NCBI GenBank assembly: GCA_005882155.1
Contig: VBCQ01000378.1
Span: 1 to 16,373, forward strand
Direction of reading: 5' to 3'
DNA length: 16,373 nt
Origin: Betaproteobacteria bacterium
GTDB taxonomy: Bacteria > Pseudomonadota > Gammaproteobacteria > Burkholderiales > Burkholderiaceae_C
The notes under the pieces are model-generated. The model ran no database searches, had not been told where the DNA came from, and saw only the letters and a program-made list of their open reading frames with translations. A program made the position numbers and the translations under genes. Shown in pieces: positions 12,668 to 16,373 of the stretch. Position 1 is the first letter of the stretch. Every line of letters begins with the position of its first letter.

Positions 12668-14776
12668 TCACGGCGACGTGGCCACCAGGTCGCGCTCGCC
12701 CACCACGACGATGCGCGAGCCGGTCCACACCGCGCCGCGCAGGTTGAACGGGTCGGTGCCGAACAGCGTTTGCGTGTATGGCGTTGCCGGCGCGGTCCAG
12801 TCGATGCCGTTAGTCGAGCGCACGACATGGCCCGAGCCACCCACCGCGACGAACTCGGTGCCGGTCCAGACGACGTCGTTCAGCGTGAAGCTCGTCACCG
12901 CGGTGCGCGCGACCCAGCTCGCGCCGCTGTCGGCCGACGTGAGCACCGTGCCGGCCGCGCCCACCACGACGATGAGCCCGTTCGCCGCCACCGCAGCGCG
13001 CAGCGTCTGCGTCGTGCCACTGGTGCGCAATGTCCACGACAGGCCGTCGGGCGAAGTCATCAGCGTGCCGTTGAGGCCGAGCGCGATCCAGCGGTCGCCG
13101 ACCCACACCGCCTTCGTCAACGCCGACGTGGCCGGGATCGAGCGCGTGGTCCAGGTCACCGCGTCGGGTGACGTTTGCACGTTGCCCGACGCCCAATTGG
13201 CGATGTTGACCAGCAGCGCCGGCGATGCACCGAGGCCGCCGTTGTGGGCCACGTTGGCGCCGGCGGTCCAGGTCAGGCCGTCGGTCGACGTGTGCACACG
13301 CTGGTTGGCGGCCACCTGCGCCAGGGCGACAAAGCGGTTCAGCGCCGGGTACCAGACGACCTCGATGATCGGGTCGACGCCGCCGGTGGACACCAGGCCG
13401 CCGTAGCTCCAGTCGATGCCGTTGCTGCTGGCCTGCGTGCGCTCGAACGCCGGCGCGACCATCAGGCCAGCCGGCGAGCGTGCGATGCCGGTCCACTTGC
13501 GCTCACCCGGGTTGACGCGCGTCCAGCTCTGGCCGTCGACGGACGTGTAGGCCTCGCTGTCGTTCGACGTCGAGCCGACCGCGATGAACTTGCTGCCGTC
13601 ATGCACGACGCGATCGACGATCGAGTCGATGCGGCTCGTGCTCTGCGTCCAGTTGATGCCGTCGCTTGAATAGAACATCGCGTAGCTGCCGGCGCCGACC
13701 CAGACGTTGGCGACGAACTTGATGTCGTACAGGATCGGTGCCGTGCCCGCACCGCGCCGGGTCCACGTGACCCCGTCGGGCGAGGTGTAGAGCGCTTGCT
13801 GCGACCCCGAATTGGGGAATGTCGACGCGACGATCAGCGAGCCCGAGCTGCCGATGCCGACGAACGTATCGGTGGTGCCGGCGTTCCGAACGGTCCAGTT
13901 GTCGCCGTCAGGCGACGTGAGCAAGCGACCCGACTCGCCCGCCGCGACGAATTGCGTGCCGGTCCAGATGACGCTTTTCAGCGTCGTGAAGCCGCCGCTC
14001 GGAACGCTGCGGTCCGACCACGTGATGCCGTCGGACGACGAGGCAATCGCGCCGCTGTCGCCGACCGCAACCCACTTGCTTCCGGAGCCGGCGACGGCGC
14101 CCAGGCTCTGCATGTTCGACGGCAGCGTGCGTGACGTCCACGCGAGGCCGTCGGGCGACGTGAGCACCGTGAACGGGCCGCCAACCGCGACGAACTGGTG
14201 GCCGTCCCACGCCACGTCGTCGATGTTCGCGATGGCGACGCGATCGGTCCAGATCAACAGATCGGTAGAGCTGCGGATGTCGCTGCCGGCGCTGACGTAC
14301 TTGCCCGCGCCATATGCCAACGCGCCGGTCGGCGCGCCCATGCGCCTTGTTGTCCACGCAATGCCCGGCGTCGTGGCGTCGGCGATCACGGTGAACGATG
14401 CGGAGGAGGTGTTCGAGCCGCCCGACGTCACGACCTGGATCGTGCCGCTGGTGGCGCCGGCCGGCACGGTGACGTCGATCGCCATCGTCGTCGCGGCAAG
14501 CACCGTGGCCGTGACGCCGTTGAAGCGCACCGTGTTGCCGGCCGCGCCGGCGACGAAGCCGAGGCCTTCGATGCGCACCTGCTGCCCAGGCGCCCCCGCG
14601 GAAGGCGTGAAGCTCATGATCAGCGGCGGAGAACTGCCGCCGGTCGTCGGCGCAGGCGCAGCGGAATCGCCGCCTTGATCACCACCACTACTACCGCCAC
14701 CACCACCACCGCCGCAGGCGGACACAAACAACGCGCCAAGGGTCAACAGTCGACGCTTCTTGTTAATGGAATGCAT
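12668..14776 (-). CDS. Large surface or periplasmic lipoprotein with TIG domain and Asp-box repeats
   Basis: A 702-residue protein. A lipoprotein signal ends with LFVSAC, so Cys21 should be lipidated; it is followed by seven glycines and a Ser/Gly/Pro linker to about residue 51. Residues 52-132 form an IPT/TIG immunoglobulin-like domain (FTPSAGAPGQQVRIEGLGF, ASFTV). The rest is a repeat array, each unit about 40-50 residues, carrying Asp-box motifs SxDGxxW: SPDGLAW, SSDGITW, SPDGDNW, SPDGVTW, SSDGINW, SVDGQSW, SSNGIDW, STDGLTW, SPDAVTW, SPDGLSW, SADSGASW, STNGIDW and a degenerate SSTDLLIW. Asp-boxes mark beta-propeller folds of sialidase/BNR or Ycf48 type, here possibly two propellers. The sialidase arginine triad cannot be identified, so binding or adhesion is more likely than catalysis. 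Start ATG 14776 follows GTGAGATTTG. Confidence 0.88.
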   Translation of the reverse strand: MHSINKKRRLLTLGALFVSACGGGGGGGSSGGDQGGDSAAPAPTTGGSSPPLIMSFTPSAGAPGQQVRIEGLGFVAGAAGNTVRFNGVTATVLAATTMAIDVTVPAGATSGTIQVVTSGGSNTSSASFTVIADATTPGIAWTTRRMGAPTGALAYGAGKYVSAGSDIRSSTDLLIWTDRVAIANIDDVAWDGHQFVAVGGPFTVLTSPDGLAWTSRTLPSNMQSLGAVAGSGSKWVAVGDSGAIASSSDGITWSDRSVPSGGFTTLKSVIWTGTQFVAAGESGRLLTSPDGDNWTVRNAGTTDTFVGIGSSGSLIVASTFPNSGSQQALYTSPDGVTWTRRGAGTAPILYDIKFVANVWVGAGSYAMFYSSDGINWTQSTSRIDSIVDRVVHDGSKFIAVGSTSNDSEAYTSVDGQSWTRVNPGERKWTGIARSPAGLMVAPAFERTQASSNGIDWSYGGLVSTGGVDPIIEVVWYPALNRFVALAQVAANQRVHTSTDGLTWTAGANVAHNGGLGASPALLVNIANWASGNVQTSPDAVTWTTRSIPATSALTKAVWVGDRWIALGLNGTLMTSPDGLSWTLRTSGTTQTLRAAVAANGLIVVVGAAGTVLTSADSGASWVARTAVTSFTLNDVVWTGTEFVAVGGSGHVVRSTNGIDWTAPATPYTQTLFGTDPFNLRGAVWTGSRIVVVGERDLVATSP
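14681..14715 (-). repeat. GGT/GGC triplet tract encoding the poly-Gly tether
   Basis: A run of ACC/GCC triplets on plus encodes the glycine- and serine-rich linker just after the lipidated Cys21. Triplet repeats of this kind vary in copy number by slippage without breaking the frame, so tether length may differ between strains. Confidence 0.6.
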
Positions 14777-15281
14777 CAAATCTCACGGTCCGTTGCGAAG
14801 CGCGACACATCGCAAGGGTCATGCCAAGAACGAGGCACCGCACGAGCTTGCGGGTATAGCTCAATGACATCTGCGACGGAGAAGGGGCCGCAACGCGGGC
14901 GTGTGCGATGTGCGCGGCAGCAGCCGATCGCAGACCGTTCAGACCAGGCGCGTCGTATCGAGCGACCGCTTGATCACCGTTCAAGTCTTCAAGGAGCAAC
15001 AAACCTGCCGCTTGCAGTTGCTCCCCGACCATTGCCGGATCGAAACCGGACAAGAACGCTTCGCCCGCAGAAGACAGAGCGCAACATTCGGCCCCCTTGG
15101 GCGACGCGCGGTGGCCGGACACAGCGCGCTTCTGTCGTAGCAGCCCGCTGTTCCGCGCAGGGTTCTTGAGGTTTGCCTTGGGGAGTTGACCAACTGGCCT
15201 TTCGGCAAACGTGATGCGTTGCGGAGTTCCTCCTCGCGATGGCCACCAGAAGGACTTCATATCGTCTCGGTGAGTTTACAT
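14777..15281. other. 505-base region without a supported gene
   Basis: No frame here shows a recognisable domain or the codon bias of the surrounding genes, and base composition looks less GC-rich. The longest frame (minus, 15260-14763, 165 codons) looks like non-coding sequence and would run over the lipoprotein start. One perfect 8-base inverted repeat, GGAGCAAC/GTTGCTCC (14993-15000 and 15017-15024), is visible. The promoter of the lipoprotein gene must lie at the left end, but no clear -35/-10 pair was found. Confidence 0.5.
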
Positions 15282-15791
15282 TCACGCGATCCGTGCGAAC
15301 AGCTTCACTTCTTCGTCATCGCCGGGCAGCCGGACCATCGCTTCGAACGCGAAGCCCACGCGCTCGAGCAGCTTGACCGAGCTGTCGTTGTCCGCTGACG
15401 TGATCGCGACGATTCGATCGAAGCCGAACACGCGTTTGGCATGCTCGAGCACCGCGGTCGCCGATTCGACCCCGTAACCGCGACCCCAGAACTCCGGCAG
15501 GAACGCGAAGCCGAGGTCGACGTCGGCGAGGCCATCGCGCTTGACGAGCCCGCACATGCCGATCAGCGTACCGTTCGTCTTGAGCTCGACGAGGTTCAGG
15601 CCGAAGCCGAGCCGCTCGTAGCTGTCGACGGGCCGCCTCGCGATATAGGCACGCGCATCGTCGAGCGTACGCACCTTCGCGTCGCCGATGAAGCGCAGCC
15701 ATGACGGCTGGTTGAGCAGATCGAGAATGAATCCGCCGTCGTCGCGGGTGAACCAGCGAAGAATCAATCGTTCGGTTTCGAGTACCTTCAT
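15282..15791 (-). CDS. GNAT-family N-acetyltransferase (RimJ/RimL-like)
   Basis: A protein of about 169 residues, of the acetyltransferase_3 type: MKVLETERLILRWFTRDDGG at the start, then LIGMCGLVKRD, DLGFAFLPEFWGRGYGVESA with the acetyl-CoA-binding loop (FWGRGYG), and IVAITSADNDSSVKLLERVG. It is related in family, but not closely in sequence, to the GNAT at 9572-10084. The start is either 15791 or 15800, nine bases apart; the first begins at the conserved pattern. It is divergent from the small gene at 15837 and appears to be a single-gene unit. Substrate unknown. Confidence 0.92.
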   Translation of the reverse strand: MKVLETERLILRWFTRDDGGFILDLLNQPSWLRFIGDAKVRTLDDARAYIARRPVDSYERLGFGLNLVELKTNGTLIGMCGLVKRDGLADVDLGFAFLPEFWGRGYGVESATAVLEHAKRVFGFDRIVAITSADNDSSVKLLERVGFAFEAMVRLPGDDEEVKLFARIA

Positions 15792-15836
15792 CGCGGGCAT
15801 TGTCGGCCGCCGTTCAGCCTGCGTGAAAATGCGCCG

Positions 15837-16145
15837 ATGAAGACATCCGAGCGAATCACCCGGCTGGCCGACGAGATCGAGGCGGTGCTCGATGCCAATG
15901 CGGTGTCATCGGCCAACCCGCAGGCGATGGACCGGCTGCGGTCAGCGGCCGGTGCGCTCGGGCCGAGCGATCCGTACACCTCCGACAAAGTCGTCGACCT
16001 GATGGGCAAGGCGCAGGTGTTCTACGGGCCGCGCAGCCTGTTCAGATTGCCGGGCCGCTCGCAGAGCTTGTGGGGCAGCATGCGCGGCGATTTGCTCGAC
16101 CGGATTCGCATGCGTGCGCGGGTGCTGGCCGCGCAAGGCGATTGA
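15837..16145 (+). CDS. Small conserved-looking protein of unknown function
   Basis: A 102-residue soluble protein with a helical N-terminus (RITRLADEIEAVLDAN) and a basic C-terminal helix (GDLLDRIRMRARVLAAQ). The middle part contains DPYTSDKVVDLMGKAQVFYG and FRLPGRSQSLWGSMRG. I do not recognise the family. Strong third-position G/C bias and codon use like its neighbours support it as a real gene. It is divergent from the GNAT gene with about 45 bases between starts. The opposite-strand frames over the same stretch are of low complexity and lack domain features. A short 19-base gap follows before the next gene on plus, so the two may be cotranscribed. Confidence 0.7.
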   Translation: MKTSERITRLADEIEAVLDANAVSSANPQAMDRLRSAAGALGPSDPYTSDKVVDLMGKAQVFYGPRSLFRLPGRSQSLWGSMRGDLLDRIRMRARVLAAQGD

Positions 16146-16164
16146 TGCCGTCAGCGAGGCTTTG

Positions 16165-16373
16165 ATGGACACGGCCCGTCAACGAATTGCTCTTCTCGCC
16201 CTGCTCTTCGCCGGATGCGCCGCGGTCAACGCCAACGACGCCGTGCCATCGGGAGTGAGTGGAATCGTCACGCTGTCGCCGGCTCGACCCGGGCCGCAGC
16301 GCGCCGGGCAAGCCGACGGCCGGCCGTTGGCGGGACACGAGATTCGCCTCGTCGGCGCCGATGGTCAGTTCGT
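16165..16373 (+). CDS. Putative lipoprotein, 3' end outside the window
   Basis: The frame opens at ATG 16165 with MDTARQRIALLALLFAGC, a lipoprotein signal with lipobox LFAGC and lipidated Cys18. The visible mature part includes GVSGIVTLSPARPGPQRAGQ and PLAGHEIRLVGADGQF. That pattern (G-x-V-x-LSPxRPGPQ followed by beta-strands) is like exported proteins with a carboxypeptidase-regulatory-like or Ig-like fold. Only 69 residues are seen and the rest is missing, so the family call is tentative. Confidence 0.65.
   Translation, partial: MDTARQRIALLALLFAGCAAVNANDAVPSGVSGIVTLSPARPGPQRAGQADGRPLAGHEIRLVGADGQF

Noticed and set aside
12700..14350. Regularly spaced DNA repeats that might suggest a CRISPR-like array
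   Set aside because: The spacing reflects coding repeats (Asp-box motifs) in one long open frame; the DNA units diverge and there are no spacers.
13812..14678. Plus-strand open frame opposite the lipoprotein
   Set aside because: The minus strand has a lipobox, TIG domain and repeated Asp-boxes; the plus translation shows none of these.
14763..15260. 165-codon minus-strand frame upstream of the lipoprotein
   Set aside because: No domain, poor codon bias, no convincing ribosome binding site, and it would overlap the lipoprotein start. A short hydrophobic stretch near its end is not enough to support it.

Overview
The window is about 16.4 kb of very GC-rich, densely packed DNA with strongly G/C-biased third codon positions. 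The protein families and the REP-like motif CTTCGACAGGCTCAG point to a betaproteobacterium of the order Burkholderiales (Rubrivivax/Rhizobacter/Comamonadaceae-like). That placement is inference from protein style; no rRNA or other taxonomic marker is present. The content is ordinary chromosome: no transposase, integrase, CRISPR array, tRNA or rRNA was found.

Layout. The minus strand at the left edge carries the first codons of an unidentified gene and a membrane-bound GGDEF diguanylate cyclase. Divergent from it, on plus, is a two-gene unit for an exported creatininase-family protein and an exported YVTN beta-propeller protein. A nested, inverted REP-like cluster (3236-3442) follows. Then comes an O6-alkylguanine-DNA methyltransferase gene that is split by a one-base frameshift near 3545. 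Convergent to it lies a minus-strand pair joined by an ATGA overlap: a Cache-type sensor histidine kinase and an HD-GYP protein. A LysR regulator sits upstream of that pair. On plus, divergent from LysR, are a short ECF-like sigma factor, a YCII/DGPF-domain protein, and a 5'-truncated SRPBCC gene.

The minus strand then runs arsR - SRPBCC(AHSA1) - GNAT as a tight operon with a well-formed promoter that predicts a leaderless mRNA. Upstream of it, also on minus, are a multi-pass membrane protein, a DUF6496/histone-H1-like basic protein, and a dodecin. A 702-residue lipoprotein with a TIG domain and about 13 Asp-box repeats follows. About 500 bp without a convincing gene separate it from a second GNAT acetyltransferase on minus. 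The right edge, on plus, has a small unknown protein and the start of another lipoprotein.

How the genes may work together. The GGDEF protein and the HD-GYP protein represent synthesis and breakdown of cyclic di-GMP, but they sit in separate transcription units and no direct link is visible. The arsR-SRPBCC-GNAT unit looks autoregulated through palindromes over its promoter. The sigma/DGPF/SRPBCC stretch looks like a partly eroded ECF-type gene neighbourhood. I did not find a clearly novel multi-gene system. The best candidates for follow-up are the creatininase-like/beta-propeller pair with altered metal-ligand motif, the kinase/HD-GYP pair lacking any receiver domain, the Asp-box lipoprotein, the nested REP cluster, and the two damaged genes.
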